Below, piece after piece: positions 52,625 to 63,097 of a stretch of DNA of 64,000 bases. Every line of letters begins with the position of its first letter. Positions within the stretch are counted from its first letter, which is position 1. Source of the stretch: Couchioplanes azureus. Its GTDB lineage: Bacteria > Actinomycetota > Actinomycetes > Mycobacteriales > Micromonosporaceae. The stretch lies in NCBI RefSeq assembly GCF_014648355.1, contig NZ_BMQY01000002.1:845632-909631 (forward strand), given 5' to 3'. The position numbers were made by a program, and so were the translations under genes. Under the pieces are notes generated by a model. That model did not search any database. It saw nothing but the letters and a program-made list of their open reading frames with translations, and was not told where the DNA came from.

Positions 52625-54175
52625 GTGACCCATCCCGCCCCCTCAGTGCGCCTGGTCGACAGCGACCCCGCCGAACTCGCCGTCGACGCGCTCGTCATCG
52701 GCCTGCACAGCCAGCCCGAGGAAGGTGGGGCGCTGCTGCCGGCCGCCGGTGCGGAGAGCATCGCCGCCGCGTTCGACGGCAAGCTGATCGCCACCCTGTC
52801 CCTGCTCGGTGCGACCGGCGCTCCCGGCGAGGTCACCAAGCTGGCCACCCTCGGCACGGTCACCGCCCCGCTGGTCGTCGCGGTCGGCCTCGGCGACGAG
52901 CCGACCGGCTCCGCGCCCGCCGCCGAGACCCTGCGTCGCGGCACCGGCGCCGCCGTGCGCGCGCTCGCGGGCAGCCGGACGGTCGCGCTGGCCCTGCCGG
53001 TGCCCGACGACGCGGACGGCGCCGGGGCGCTGCGCGGCATCCTGGAGGGTGCGCTGCTGGGGTCGTACCGGTTCGCCGGTTACAAGACCAAGCCGCAGCC
53101 GAGCCGCCGTGAGCCGGTGGAGGCCCTGCAGGTGGTCGTGCCGGACGCGGCCGACGCCGTCGCGGGCGGCGAGGTGACCCGCGCGACCGCCGTCGCCGAG
53201 GCGGTCCGGCTGACCCGCGACTGGGTCAACACCGCCCCCAACAACCTGCGTCCCCCGGCCTTCGCCGACGCGGTCGCCGCGGCCGCCGAGGGCACCGGCC
53301 TCGAGGTCGAGGTGCTGGACTTCGACCAGCTCAAGGCCGGCGGCTACGGCGGCATCGTGGCGGTGGGCCAGGGCTCCGAGGCGCCGCCGCGGCTGGTGAA
53401 GCTCAGCTACACCCCCGAGGGCGTGCCGAACCCGAAGCGGGTGGCGCTGGTCGGCAAGGGCATCACGTTCGACACCGGCGGCATCAGCATCAAGCCGACC
53501 GCCGGCATGTGGGAGATGAAGTCGGACATGGCCGGCGCCGCCGCGGTCGGCGCGACGATGCTCGCGGTGGCCGCGCTGAAGCCGAAGGTCGCCGTCACCG
53601 GCTACCTGGCCATGGCGGAGAACATGCCGTCCGGCACGGCGTACCGCCCGGGCGACGTCATCACCATGTTCAACGGCAAGCGCGTCGAGGTGCTCAACAC
53701 CGACGCCGAGGGCCGCATGGTGCTCGGCGACGCCATCGCGCGCGCCTGCGCCGACGGCACCGACTACGTCTTCGAGACCTCCACGCTCACCGGCGGCCAG
53801 GTGGTCGCCCTCGGCAAGCGCATCGCGGGCGTCATGGGCACCCCGGAGACCTGCGAGCGCGTCAAGGCGGCCGGCGAGGCCACCGGCGAGCCGGCCTGGC
53901 CGATGCCGCTGCCCGACGACGTGCGCAAGGGCATGGAGTCGGACATCGCCGACATCTCCCAGGTCAACGCGAGCATGGACCGCGCCGGGCACATGCTGCA
54001 GGGCGGGGTGTTCCTGCGCGAGTTCGTCGCCGAGGGCGTCGAGTGGGCCCACATCGACATCGCCGGGCCGTCGTACCACACCGGCGAGGCGACGGGTTAC
54101 TGGACGAAGGGCGGCACGGGCGTCCCGGTCCGCACGCTTCTCACCCTGATCGACGACGTCGCGATGAACGGCTGA
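52625..54175 (+). CDS. pepA: Leucyl aminopeptidase PepA (M17)
   Basis: 516 residues from GTG 52625. The M17 C-terminal domain has [30 protein letters not shown] and the signature [17 protein letters not shown], giving two-metal ligands (Lys, Asp, Asp, Glu). The N-terminal domain is the usual hexamer-forming alpha/beta module. It removes N-terminal residues from peptides in the cytoplasm; mycobacterial pepB shares this neighbourhood. Confidence 0.95.
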   Translation: MTHPAPSVRLVDSDPAELAVDALVIGLHSQPEEGGALLPAAGAESIAAAFDGKLIATLSLLGATGAPGEVTKLATLGTVTAPLVVAVGLGDEPTGSAPAAETLRRGTGAAVRALAGSRTVALALPVPDDADGAGALRGILEGALLGSYRFAGYKTKPQPSRREPVEALQVVVPDAADAVAGGEVTRATAVAEAVRLTRDWVNTAPNNLRPPAFADAVAAAAEGTGLEVEVLDFDQLKAGGYGGIVAVGQGSEAPPRLVKLSYTPEGVPNPKRVALVGKGITFDTGGISIKPTAGMWEMKSDMAGAAAVGATMLAVAALKPKVAVTGYLAMAENMPSGTAYRPGDVITMFNGKRVEVLNTDAEGRMVLGDAIARACADGTDYVFETSTLTGGQVVALGKRIAGVMGTPETCERVKAAGEATGEPAWPMPLPDDVRKGMESDIADISQVNASMDRAGHMLQGGVFLREFVAEGVEWAHIDIAGPSYHTGEATGYWTKGGTGVPVRTLLTLIDDVAMNG

Positions 54176-54193
54176 TCTTCTTCCGGCACTGGG

Positions 54194-54232
54194 AAAAGCG
54201 CTGTCCGGTTCCGTGCCGGGTGGCGCTTTTTC
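54194..54232 (+). terminator. Terminator after pepA
   Basis: AAAAGCGC (54194-54201) pairs with GCGCTTTT (54223-54230), with inner pairing CCGG/CCGG in the loop and five Ts at the 3' side. Confidence 0.8.
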
Positions 54233-54302
54233 TATAACTACGGCCACAGAAAGCGCTCGTGGCACACGCCGCGCAGGTGCCGTCCCGGCCTGATCACGCC
54301 AC

Positions 54303-54360
54303 CGCCGGCCGCGGCCGGCGCTCCCCCGCGTTCTTCCGCCGCCGCCGGCCGAGGCCGGCG
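54303..54360. repeat. Twin hairpin repeats downstream of pepA
   Basis: CGCCGGCCGCGGCCGGCG (54303-54320, a perfect palindrome) and CGCCGGCCGAGGCCGGCG (54343-54360, near-perfect) follow one another. The 215-bp stretch between pepA and the next gene otherwise shows only the pepA terminator. Probably extra terminators for the two converging genes. Confidence 0.55.
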
Positions 54361-54390
54361 CTTCGCCCGCTGGGCCTGCGGTTTGCAGGC

Positions 54391-54714
54391 TTATGACGCG
54401 GGGCGGCGCTTCTGGCGGGCGTTGTAGTCGCGCATGCGCTGCGGATAACCCATCAGGCGGATGTCGTAGATGGGCATGGCCTGCTGATGGGCGAAGCGGC
54501 GGGCGGCCTCGGGCGACTCGATGCGGCGACGGGTCCACTCGCCGTCGTGGGCGACGAGCAGGATCGTGGTCTCGGTCACGGTGGTCTGGGGCTCGATGTA
54601 GGCCTCCACGCCGCGGCGGGAGCGGATGAACTCGGCGAGGTGCTCCAGATCTGCTCGGTCCGCAGGCCGGCCGCTCCGGCGGACCGGTTCCCTGCGCCGC
54701 CGGAACCAGGCCAC
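54391..54714 (-). CDS. 107-residue conserved hypothetical protein
   Basis: Starts at GTG 54714 (AWFRRRREPVRRSG), with AGGAG 8 bp upstream, in preference to an ATG at 54774. It contains a basic N-terminus, HLAEFIRSRRGVEAYIEPQT, VTETTILLVAHDGEWTRRRI and the C-terminal MPIYDIRLMGYPQRMRDYN. A small single-domain alpha/beta protein is likely. Recalled as conserved in related actinomycetes next to lpd; function unknown. Confidence 0.78.
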   Translation of the reverse strand: MAWFRRRREPVRRSGRPADRADLEHLAEFIRSRRGVEAYIEPQTTVTETTILLVAHDGEWTRRRIESPEAARRFAHQQAMPIYDIRLMGYPQRMRDYNARQKRRPAS

Positions 54715-54876
54715 GGACGACTCCTTCGGGTCAACTGCGGCAAGGGTACGACGAACGCACGTGTCGTTGGGCACCTGACTGCATCGATTGGTTCGTCAAG
54801 TGACAAGATGGCCTGGAAAGCTGTGACCGTTTCCACCATGCGACCCATGTGGCAACGACGCGATCTGGGAGTAGAC

Positions 54877-56262
54877 GTGAGCCAGCCCGGCGGAACCTTC
54901 GACATCGTGATCCTCGGCGCGGGAAGCGGCGGCTATGCCGCGGCCCTGCGCGCGGCCGAGCTCAACCTCTCGGTGGCGCTGATCGACAAGGCGGAGCTGG
55001 GCGGCACCTGCCTGCACCGCGGATGCATCCCGACCAAGGCGCTGCTGCACGCCGCGGAGCTGGCCGACCAGACCCGCGAGAGCGAGCAGTTCGGCGTCAA
55101 GGCCGACCTGATCGGCATCGACATGGCCGGCGTCAACGCCTACAAGGACGGCGTCGTCTCCCGGTTGTACAAGGGCCTGCAGGGCCTGCTCAAGCAGGAC
55201 AAGATCACCGTCGTGCAGGGCGCCGGCAAGCTGGTCGCCAAGGACACCGTCGAGGTGAACGGCCAGCGCTACACCGGCCGCAACATCATCCTGGCCACCG
55301 GCTCGTACTCGCGCAGCCTGCCCGGCCTCGAGGTCGACGGTACCCGGGTGCTGACCAGCGAGCACGCCCTGAAGCTGGACCGGGTGCCGAGCTCGGCGAT
55401 CGTGCTCGGCGGCGGCGTCATCGGCGTCGAGTTCGCCAGCGTGTGGAAGTCCTTCGGCGCGGACGTGACGATCCTGGAGGCGCTGCCCCGGCTCGTCGCC
55501 GCCGAGGACGAGGAGGTCTCGAAGGCGGTCGAGCGGGCGTTCCGCAAGCGGAAGATCAACTTCAAGGTCGGCAAGCCGTTCGAGAAGGTCGAGCACACCG
55601 AGAACGGCGTGCGCGCCACCATCGCCGGCGGCGAGACCGTCGAGGCCGAGATCCTGCTCGTCGCCGTCGGCCGCGGCCCGACGACCCAGGGTCTGGGCTA
55701 CGAGGAGCAGGGCATCACGCTGGACCGCGGCTTCGTGATCACCAACGAGCGGCTGCACACCGGCGTCGGCAACATCTACGCGGTCGGCGACATCGTGCCC
55801 GGCCTGCAGCTCGCGCACCGCGGCTTCCAGCAGGGCATCTTCGTCGCCGAGGAGATCGCGGGCATGCGCCCGGCGGTCATCGACGAGGCCGGCATCCCGC
55901 GGGTCACCTACTCCGACCCCGAGGTCGCCTCGGTCGGCCTCACCGAGGCCAAGGCCAAGGAGCAGTACGGCGCCGACAAGGTCACGACCTACAACTACAA
56001 CCTGGGCGGCAACGGCAAGAGCCAGATCCTCAAGACCCAGGGCTTCATCAAGCTCGTCCGCGTCGCGGACGGCCCGGTCGTCGGCGTGCACATGGTCGGC
56101 GCCCGGATGGGCGAGCTGGTCGGCGAGGCGCAGCTGATCTACAACTGGGAGGCCTTCCCGGCGGAGGTGGCGCAGCTCGTGCACGCCCACCCGACGCAGA
56201 ACGAGGCGCTCGGCGAGGCCTTCCTGGCGCTCGCGGGCAAGCCCCTGCACGCGCACGCCTGA
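54877..56262 (+). CDS. lpdA: Dihydrolipoyl dehydrogenase (E3)
   Basis: 461 residues from GTG 54877, with GGGAG 6 bp before it. FAD fold DIVILGAGSGGYAAALRAAE, redox-active disulfide GGTCLHRGCIPTKALLH, NAD fold VLGGGVIGVEFASVWKSFG and C-terminal His-Glu pair in HAHPTQNEALGEAF. It reoxidises dihydrolipoyl groups of 2-oxoacid dehydrogenases and the glycine cleavage H protein. 40 bp upstream of the E2 gene; probably one operon. Confidence 0.96.
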   Translation: MSQPGGTFDIVILGAGSGGYAAALRAAELNLSVALIDKAELGGTCLHRGCIPTKALLHAAELADQTRESEQFGVKADLIGIDMAGVNAYKDGVVSRLYKGLQGLLKQDKITVVQGAGKLVAKDTVEVNGQRYTGRNIILATGSYSRSLPGLEVDGTRVLTSEHALKLDRVPSSAIVLGGGVIGVEFASVWKSFGADVTILEALPRLVAAEDEEVSKAVERAFRKRKINFKVGKPFEKVEHTENGVRATIAGGETVEAEILLVAVGRGPTTQGLGYEEQGITLDRGFVITNERLHTGVGNIYAVGDIVPGLQLAHRGFQQGIFVAEEIAGMRPAVIDEAGIPRVTYSDPEVASVGLTEAKAKEQYGADKVTTYNYNLGGNGKSQILKTQGFIKLVRVADGPVVGVHMVGARMGELVGEAQLIYNWEAFPAEVAQLVHAHPTQNEALGEAFLALAGKPLHAHA

Positions 56263-56302
56263 CCATCGATCCGTACCCAAAGCGGTTAAGGAGTTCTGAG
56301 AC

Positions 56303-58252
56303 ATGCCGGTATCGGTCACCATGCCGCGGCTGGGTGAAAGCGTCACCGAGGGCACTGTCACACGCTGGCTCAAGCAGGAGGGCGAGCGGGTCGAGGCGGA
56401 CGAGCCGCTGCTCGAGGTCTCCACCGACAAGGTCGACACCGAGATCCCGTCGCCGGCCGCCGGCGTGCTGTCGCGCATCGTCGTCGGCGAGGACGAGACG
56501 GCCGACGTCGGCAGCGAACTCGCGGTCATCTCGGGCGACGGCGAGGACGCCGGCGGCGCGGCCCCGGCACCCGCCCAGCAGGCGCCCGCCCAGCAGGCGC
56601 CGGCCCCGCAGCAGGCTGCCCCGCAGCCGCCGGCGCCCGCGGAGCAGCCCGACCCCGAGCCCGCCGCGCTCACCACCCCGTCGATCGCGAAGCCGGTCGA
56701 GCAGGAGGCGCCGACGCCGCAGACCGGGCAGGCCACCGGTGACGGCGTTGCGGTCAAGATGCCGGCCCTGGGTGAGAGCGTCACCGAGGGCACGGTCACC
56801 CGCTGGCTCAAGCAGGTCGGCGAGACGGTCGAGGTCGACGAGCCGCTGCTCGAAGTCTCCACCGACAAGGTCGACACCGAGATCCCGTCGCCGGTCGCCG
56901 GCACGGTCATCGAGATCAAGGTCCAGGAGGACGAGACGGCGGACGTCGGCGCCGACCTCGCCATCATCGGCACCCCGGGCAGCGCCCCGGCCGCCGAGCC
57001 CGCCCCGTCGGCGCCCGCGCCGCAGCAGGCCCACGCGCCCGAGCAGGCCCAGGCGCCGCAGCCTCCGGCCCCGCAGCAGCAGAGCCCGCAGCAGGCTTCG
57101 CCGGCGCCCGCGCCGCAGCAGGCCGCGGAGCCGGCGATCGAGTCGAAGCCGGCGCCGGCGGTCGAGCCCGGCAGCTCCTACGCCGACCCGGCCCCCGCGG
57201 CCGAGACGGCGCAGAACCCGTCGGCCGCCGAGCGCGCGGCCGAGCCGGCCCCGGCCCAGCCCGCCGGGCCCGCCGCCGAGGCGGTCAGCGGCAACGGCGC
57301 CGGCGACGCCGGCTACGTGACCCCGCTGGTCCGCAAGCTGGCCGCGGAGAAGGGCGTGGACCTGGCGTCGATCACCGGCACCGGGGTCGGCGGCCGGATC
57401 CGCAAGCAGGACGTCATCGAGGCGGCCGACGCCGCGGCCAAGGCGGCCTCCGCGGCTCCCGCGGCGGCCTCCTCCGGAACCCCGGCCACGGGAGCGCCCG
57501 CGGCGAAGCCGGCGCCGAGCCCGCTGCGCGGCCGCACGGAGAAGCTGACCCGCATCCGCGCGACGATCGCCCGCCGCATGGTGGAGTCGCTGCAGATCTC
57601 CGCGCAGCTCACCACCGTCGTCGAGGTGGACGTCACGAAGATCGCCCAGCTGCGCAGCCGGGCCAAGGCCGACTTCCAGGCCAAGCACGGCGTCAAGCTG
57701 TCCTTCATGCCGTTCTTCGCCCTCGCCGCGGTCGAGGCGCTGCGCCAGCACCCGGTGGTCAACTCCTCGATCGACCAGGAGGCCGGGACCGTCACGTACC
57801 ACGACGGCGAGCACCTGGGCATCGCGGTCGACACCCCGAAGGGCCTGGTCGTCCCGGTCCTGCGCGACGCCGGCGACCTCAGCCTGGCCGGCCTGGCCAA
57901 GCGGATCGCCGACGTGGCGGAGCGCACCCGCAACAACAAGATCAGCCCGGACGAGCTGTCGGGCGGCACCTTCACGCTGACCAACACGGGCAGCCGCGGC
58001 GCGCTCTTCGACACGCCGATCATCAACCAGCCGCAGGTCGGCATCCTCGGCACGGGCGCGGTGGTCAAGCGCGCGGTGGTCGTCGACGACCCCAACCTGG
58101 GCGAGCTGATCGTGCCGCGCTCGATGGTCTACCTGGCGCTGAGCTACGACCACCGGATCGTGGACGGTGCCGACGCCGCCCGCTTCCTGGTCACCATGAA
58201 GGAGCGGCTCGAGGCCGGCCAGTTCGAGGGCGACCTCGGCCTGCACGGCTGA
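56303..58252 (+). CDS. sucB: 2-oxoacid dehydrogenase E2 (dihydrolipoamide acyltransferase) with two lipoyl domains
   Basis: 649 residues. Two lipoyl domains (K43 and K189 in [14 protein letters not shown]) are joined by Ala/Pro/Gln-rich linkers. The E3-binding domain is at ~337-375 ([20 protein letters not shown]), and the acyltransferase core at ~410-649 has the active-site [13 protein letters not shown] (H617, D621). Actinobacterial E2 proteins of this kind (annotated SucB or DlaT) serve pyruvate and 2-oxoglutarate dehydrogenases, so the symbol is approximate. lpdA is just upstream and lipB, which supplies its octanoyl groups, is downstream. Confidence 0.94.
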   Translation: MPVSVTMPRLGESVTEGTVTRWLKQEGERVEADEPLLEVSTDKVDTEIPSPAAGVLSRIVVGEDETADVGSELAVISGDGEDAGGAAPAPAQQAPAQQAPAPQQAAPQPPAPAEQPDPEPAALTTPSIAKPVEQEAPTPQTGQATGDGVAVKMPALGESVTEGTVTRWLKQVGETVEVDEPLLEVSTDKVDTEIPSPVAGTVIEIKVQEDETADVGADLAIIGTPGSAPAAEPAPSAPAPQQAHAPEQAQAPQPPAPQQQSPQQASPAPAPQQAAEPAIESKPAPAVEPGSSYADPAPAAETAQNPSAAERAAEPAPAQPAGPAAEAVSGNGAGDAGYVTPLVRKLAAEKGVDLASITGTGVGGRIRKQDVIEAADAAAKAASAAPAAASSGTPATGAPAAKPAPSPLRGRTEKLTRIRATIARRMVESLQISAQLTTVVEVDVTKIAQLRSRAKADFQAKHGVKLSFMPFFALAAVEALRQHPVVNSSIDQEAGTVTYHDGEHLGIAVDTPKGLVVPVLRDAGDLSLAGLAKRIADVAERTRNNKISPDELSGGTFTLTNTGSRGALFDTPIINQPQVGILGTGAVVKRAVVVDDPNLGELIVPRSMVYLALSYDHRIVDGADAARFLVTMKERLEAGQFEGDLGLHG

Positions 58253-58293
58253 CGCCGCCGAGGATCCGGTCCTTCCGACTGGGCCGCAAATCA

Positions 58294-58331
58294 CAGAGAA
58301 GGGGCGCTGCGGCGCCCCTTCTTCTGTTTTG
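58294..58331 (+). terminator. Rho-independent terminator after the E2 gene
   Basis: GAAGGGGCGC (58298-58307) pairs with GCGCCCCTTC (58312-58321), with further pairing and one bulge outside it, then TTCTGTTTT. Confidence 0.85.
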
Positions 58332-58361
58332 AGCGGGTTCGCGGTCGGGAATGATGGGGAC

Positions 58362-59279
58362 ATGCGGATCGTCATGGCCGGCTCGTCGGGTTTCCTGGGC
58401 ACCACCCTCGCCGAGCGGCTGCGCCGCGGCGGGCACGAGGTCGTCCGACTGGTCCGGCGCCCCGCCGAGGCGCCCGACGAGGCCACCTGGAACCCGTCCG
58501 GCGGCCAGCTCGACCCCACCCTGCTGGTCGGCGCCGACGCCGTCGTCAACCTGGCCGGCGCCGGGGTGGGCGACAAGCGCTGGACCGCCCGCTACAAGAG
58601 CCTGATCCGCAGCAGCCGGGTGGACAGCGCCGGCACCATCGCCCGCGCGATCCGGCTGCTGAGCACCGAGGACCGGCCCCGGGCGCTCCTGCAGTCGTCC
58701 GCCGTCGGCTGGTACGGCGACACCGGCGACCAGGAGGTGACCGAGGAGGCGCCGGCCGGCACCGGCTTCCTCGCCGACGTGTGCCGGGTGTGGGAGGCCG
58801 CCGCCCGCCCCGCGGAGGACGCCGGCACCCGCGTCGTCCTGCTGCGCACCGGACTGCCCCTGGACGCCCACGGCGGCCTGCTCAAGCCGCAGATGCCGCT
58901 GTTCCGCCTGGGCGCCGGCGCCCGGCTGGGCGGCGGCAAGCAGTGGGTGCCCTGGATCGCCCTCGACGACTGGCTCGCCGCCGTCGAGTTCCTGCTGCGC
59001 CGCGACGACCTCGCCGGCCCGGTCAACCTCGTCGGGCCGCAGCCGGTCACCAACGCGACCTTCACCCGCACGCTGGGCAAGGTCCTGCACCGCCCGGCGG
59101 TCCTCCAGGTGCCGGGCATCGCGCTCCAGGTGGCCCTGGGCGAGTTCGCCCACGAGGCGCTGCGCAGCCAGCGGGCGCTGCCCGGGGTGCTGGAACGGGC
59201 CGGGTTCCCCTTCGCCCACCCCACCCTGGAGTCGGCCCTGCGAGCCGCCGTCCGCGACGACTCCCCCGCCGCCGCCTGA
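58362..59279 (+). CDS. TIGR01777-family NAD(P)-dependent epimerase
   Basis: 305 residues from ATG 58362 (MRIVMAGSSGFLGTTLAERL). Rossmann nucleotide loop GxxGFLG, AVVNLAGAGVGDKRW, SSAVGWYGDTG (catalytic Tyr) and FFPWIALDDW-like PWIALDDWLAAVEFLL; C-terminal DUF1731-type region GVLERAGFPFAHPTLESALR. It belongs to the SDR39U1-like group whose substrates are unknown. Recalled mycobacterial homologue Rv2216 lies next to the E2 gene as here. Confidence 0.92.
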   Translation: MRIVMAGSSGFLGTTLAERLRRGGHEVVRLVRRPAEAPDEATWNPSGGQLDPTLLVGADAVVNLAGAGVGDKRWTARYKSLIRSSRVDSAGTIARAIRLLSTEDRPRALLQSSAVGWYGDTGDQEVTEEAPAGTGFLADVCRVWEAAARPAEDAGTRVVLLRTGLPLDAHGGLLKPQMPLFRLGAGARLGGGKQWVPWIALDDWLAAVEFLLRRDDLAGPVNLVGPQPVTNATFTRTLGKVLHRPAVLQVPGIALQVALGEFAHEALRSQRALPGVLERAGFPFAHPTLESALRAAVRDDSPAAA

Positions 59280-59381
59280 CAGCCTGCCCGGCCGGGAGCA
59301 GGGCTCCACGCCGACGTGGCCGGCCGGGGCCGGGGCGACCGGGCATGCCGGGCCGTGTGCGGTCTTGCTAACCTGCGGCTG

Positions 59382-61247
59382 GTGTCCGTCGTCGCCGCAG
59401 CCCCGTCCGAGTCCGCCGAGCCGCCGGCACCGTCATCGGCCCGCCGCCGCTCCGCGGGCTGGCGCTCGCATCTGATCGTCGCGTTCGTCGCGGTGGCCGT
59501 GGCCGGATACGTGACCAACGGCCTGTGGCGTGATCCCACCGGGCACGGCCTCGCCGAGAACCTCGGCGACCAGGCCTTCTTCGAGTGGCTGCTCGGCTAC
59601 GGGGTGTACACCCTCGGGCACGGCGCGGATCCCTTCTACACCTGGCTGCTCAACGCGCCGCTCGGGGTCAACCTCGCCGCGAACACCTCCATCACCGTCT
59701 ACACGACGCTGTTCGCCCCGCTGACGTTCCTCGCCGGCCCCCCGGTCAGCTTCGTGACCATCCTGACCCTCAACCTCGCCGGCTCGGCCTTCGCCTGGTA
59801 CCTGTTCCTGCAGCGGTTCTTCGTCGCGCACCGGGCGGCCGCGGTGCTGGGCGGGTTCTTCTGCGGCTTCGCGCCCGGCTTCGTCTCGCACGCCAACGGC
59901 CACCTCAACTGGTCGGCCGGTTGGGTCGCGCCGGTGATCCTCTGGTGGGTGCTGCGGCTGCGCGAGCCGGGGCGGTGGCTGCGGCACGGCCTGATCCTGG
60001 GCTGCCTCGTCGCGGTGGGCTTCTCCATCGCCGCCGAGGGGCTCTTCTTCACCGCCCTCGCCAGCGGCGTCTTCGTGCTCGTCTGGTCGCTGGTGCCGGC
60101 GACCCGCGCCGAGGCCCGGGCGGCGGCACCGACCATGCTCGCCGGGCTGGGCGTCACGGCGCTCACCGCGGGGCTGCTGCTGGCGTACCCGCTCTACATG
60201 CACTTCGGCGGGCCGCGGACCTTCACCGGCACCGGCTTCAACCAGTCCTACTTCGCCGAGGACCTTGCGGCCTACTTCGAGTACCCGACCCTGTCCCTCG
60301 CCGGGTGGCTGGGGCACGCCAGCAAGCTGGCACCCAACCAGACCGAGGAGACGTCGTACTTCGGCGTACCGCTGATGGTGCTCGCGGTCGTGGCCGCGGT
60401 GACGCTCTGGCGGTACGCGGCACCCGGCCGGCGCGCGACGGTGGCCGCGGTCTCGACGGTGGGCCTGGTCTTCCTGGTGCTGTCCTGGGGGCCGAAGCTG
60501 AAGCTCTACCAGGAGGAGACCGACGTCACGCTGCCCTACGAGGCGCTGCGTCACCTGCCGCTGTTCGACTCGGCACTGCCGGCCCGGCTGGCCCTCGTGG
60601 TCGTCGGCGTGATCGGGATCCTGCTCGCCCTGACCGCCGACCGCCTGCTGAGCACCCGGTTGCGCCTGCGCACGCGCGCCGCCTGGGGGGCCGCGTTCGC
60701 GCTGGCCCTCGTACCGCTGCTGCCGGTGCCGCTGCCCACCAAGGAGCGGGCGGTGGAGCCCGCCTTCATCGCGGACGGGATCTGGCGCGACTACGTCGGC
60801 GACAACGGGGTCATGACCGCGCTGCCGTTCGCCACCACCGACACTCAGGACGGGCAGCGCTGGCAGGCGTACACGATGGCGCGCCGCGGCCCGCAGTTCC
60901 GGATGCCCGGCGGCTACTTCCTGGGCCCCGGCGGCCCGAACGGCACCGGGCGCATGGGCGCGCCGGCCCGCCACACCGACTGGATGTTCTTCCAGGCGGG
61001 CTACTACGGGACCGTCGCCGCGATCGACGACGCCGCCCGCCGCCAGGCCCGGGAGGACTTCGCGTTCTGGGGAGTCGAGGCGGTGTTCCTGCCCGAGCAG
61101 ATCACCGGCTCGCACACGACGCTGTTCCGTTCCGCGGTCGAGACCACCGCCACGGACCTGCTGGGTCAGCCGGAACGCGTCGGGGGGGTGCTGCTGTGGC
61201 GCATCCGGCCCGGCATCGACCCCGTCGACCGGGACGGCGGCGCCTGA
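59382..61247 (+). CDS. Polytopic membrane protein, GT-C glycosyltransferase-like (paralogue 1)
   Basis: 621 residues from GTG 59382. About 11-12 membrane helices; a first helix after a basic N-terminus is followed by a periplasmic loop with an acidic residue in NLGDQAFFEWLLGYG and NAPLGVNLAANTS, a pattern seen in GT-C enzymes that use polyprenyl-linked sugars. GFAPGFVSHANGHLNWSAGW is another conserved block. A soluble C-terminal domain (GDNGVMTALPF; GYFLGPGGPNGTGRMG) lies outside. About half identical by eye to the next gene. The sugar and acceptor are unknown; function as a transferase is inference. Confidence 0.8.
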   Translation: MSVVAAAPSESAEPPAPSSARRRSAGWRSHLIVAFVAVAVAGYVTNGLWRDPTGHGLAENLGDQAFFEWLLGYGVYTLGHGADPFYTWLLNAPLGVNLAANTSITVYTTLFAPLTFLAGPPVSFVTILTLNLAGSAFAWYLFLQRFFVAHRAAAVLGGFFCGFAPGFVSHANGHLNWSAGWVAPVILWWVLRLREPGRWLRHGLILGCLVAVGFSIAAEGLFFTALASGVFVLVWSLVPATRAEARAAAPTMLAGLGVTALTAGLLLAYPLYMHFGGPRTFTGTGFNQSYFAEDLAAYFEYPTLSLAGWLGHASKLAPNQTEETSYFGVPLMVLAVVAAVTLWRYAAPGRRATVAAVSTVGLVFLVLSWGPKLKLYQEETDVTLPYEALRHLPLFDSALPARLALVVVGVIGILLALTADRLLSTRLRLRTRAAWGAAFALALVPLLPVPLPTKERAVEPAFIADGIWRDYVGDNGVMTALPFATTDTQDGQRWQAYTMARRGPQFRMPGGYFLGPGGPNGTGRMGAPARHTDWMFFQAGYYGTVAAIDDAARRQAREDFAFWGVEAVFLPEQITGSHTTLFRSAVETTATDLLGQPERVGGVLLWRIRPGIDPVDRDGGA

Positions 61248-63091
61248 CGGCCGGGGGCGGGCCTCGCCGCAAACGGTGGCGGCACGCGGTGGTCGCGGCC
61301 GTCTGTCTCGGCGCGAGCGTCTGGGTGACCTCCGGGCTGTGGGCCGACCCGCTGGGGCGTACGGTCGCCCACAACGAGGGCGACCACGCCTTCTTCGAAT
61401 GGCTGCTCGGCTACGGCGTGCGGATCGTGACCGCCGGCGCCGACCCCTTCCACACCGATCTGCTCAACGCGCCGGTCGGGGTGAACCTGGCCGCGAACAC
61501 CTCCGTCACGGCGTACGCGGTCGTCTTCGCCCCGCTGACCCGGGTCGCCGGACCGCAGATCAGCTACGTCGTGATCCTCACCCTGAACCTCGCCGCCTCC
61601 GCCTTCGCGTGGTACCTGCTGTTGCGTCGGCACGCCGTACGGCACCGGGCCGCGGCCGTGCTGGGCGGGCTGTTCTGCGGCTTCGCCCCCGGCTGGGTCT
61701 CGCACGCCAACGGCCACCTCAACTGGACGGCCGGGTGGCTGGCGCCGGTGATCCTCTGGTGGGTGCTGCGGCGGCGCACCTCGCGGCGCCGGCTCCGCGA
61801 CGGCATCGTGCTCGGGGTTCTGCTCGCCGCCGGCTTTCTCACGGCCGCCGAGATGCTGATGCAGATCGCGCTCGCGACCGGCGTGTTCGTGATCGTGTGG
61901 AGCTGCGGCCGGGTCACCTGGCCGCAGGCCCGCGCGGCGGCGCCCGCCGCGCTCGCCGCGACCGCGGTCGGCGCGCTGGTCGCCGGTGCGGTGCTCGCCT
62001 ACCCGCTGTACCTGCACTTCGCCGGGCCGGGCTCGTTCCGGGGGAGCGCGTACCCGCAACGCCTGTTCGCCGAGGACGCGGCCGCGTACCTGGTGTGGCC
62101 GGACCGGTCGGTCGCGGCGCTGCTCGGGGTGGCGCGCGGCGACCTGGCGCCGAACCCGACCGAGGCGACGTCGTTCTTCGGTGCCCCGCTGCTGGTGCTG
62201 GTGCTCGCCGGCACCGTGCTGCTGTGGTGGCGCGCGGATCCCGCGCGCAAGGCGCTGCTGCGCGCGCTCACCGTGGTGGGTCTGCTGTTCGCGGTGCTGT
62301 CGCTCGGGCCGCGGCTCCGCTGGCTCGGCGAGGATCACGACATCGCGCTGCCGTACGCGGCCCTTACCGGCCTGCCGCTGTTCGACGCGGCGCTGCCGGC
62401 GCGGTTCGCCCTGACGGTCGCCGTCGTCATCGGTACGACGCTGGCGCTGCTCGCCGACCGGCTGCTGAGCCGGCCGCCGGCGATCCACCTGCGGGTGCCG
62501 GCGGTCGTGGCGCACGCGCTGGCGCTCGTGCCGCTGGTGCCGACCCCGGTCCCGACCGTGGAGCGCACGGCCGAGCCCCGGTTCGTCGCCGACGGCACCT
62601 GGCAGCGGTACGCCGCCGACGGCGAGGTGATCACCGCACTGCCGCACGGCTCGGCCGTCGCGCCGGACGCGCAGCGCTGGCAGGCGTACACCATGGCCCG
62701 CGGCGGACGGCAGTTCCGCATCCCGGAGGGCTACTTCCTGGGCCCCGGCGGCCGCAACGGCGCCGGGCGGGTCGGTGCGCCGGGGCGGCGGGCCGGCGGG
62801 ATGTGGACCCGCACGGCCGTCACCGGCCACCGGTACGACATCGACAACCGGGACCGGTACACGGTGCGCAGCGACCTCGCGTACTGGAAGGTGCGGGCGC
62901 TGTTCGTGCCGGACCGGATCGTCGGCAAGGACGGCACGCTGTTCCGGGAGTCCCTGGTGCACACCCTGACGGAGTTGTTCGGGCCGGGCGAGCGGGCCGG
63001 CGACGTGCTGCTCTGGCGGGTGCGCCCCGGCATCGACCCGGCGCCGGTACCCGGCGACGGACCCGACGGCCCGCCCCGGCCGACGGACTAG
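61196..63091 (+). CDS. Polytopic membrane protein, GT-C glycosyltransferase-like (paralogue 2)
   Basis: About 631 residues if started at GTG 61196, overlapping the previous gene by 52 bp. No other normal start restores the basic N-terminus seen in the paralogue: GTG 61289 removes it and a CTG at 61244 would be unusual. The layout mirrors paralogue 1: NEGDHAFFEWLLGYG, NAPVGVNLAANTS, SHANGHLNWTAGW, then a soluble tail with GYFLGPGGRNGAGRVG. The shared blocks and adjacency show tandem duplication followed by divergence. Confidence 0.78.
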   Translation: MAHPARHRPRRPGRRRLTAGGGPRRKRWRHAVVAAVCLGASVWVTSGLWADPLGRTVAHNEGDHAFFEWLLGYGVRIVTAGADPFHTDLLNAPVGVNLAANTSVTAYAVVFAPLTRVAGPQISYVVILTLNLAASAFAWYLLLRRHAVRHRAAAVLGGLFCGFAPGWVSHANGHLNWTAGWLAPVILWWVLRRRTSRRRLRDGIVLGVLLAAGFLTAAEMLMQIALATGVFVIVWSCGRVTWPQARAAAPAALAATAVGALVAGAVLAYPLYLHFAGPGSFRGSAYPQRLFAEDAAAYLVWPDRSVAALLGVARGDLAPNPTEATSFFGAPLLVLVLAGTVLLWWRADPARKALLRALTVVGLLFAVLSLGPRLRWLGEDHDIALPYAALTGLPLFDAALPARFALTVAVVIGTTLALLADRLLSRPPAIHLRVPAVVAHALALVPLVPTPVPTVERTAEPRFVADGTWQRYAADGEVITALPHGSAVAPDAQRWQAYTMARGGRQFRIPEGYFLGPGGRNGAGRVGAPGRRAGGMWTRTAVTGHRYDIDNRDRYTVRSDLAYWKVRALFVPDRIVGKDGTLFRESLVHTLTELFGPGERAGDVLLWRVRPGIDPAPVPGDGPDGPPRPTD

Positions 63092-63097
63092 GCTGGG

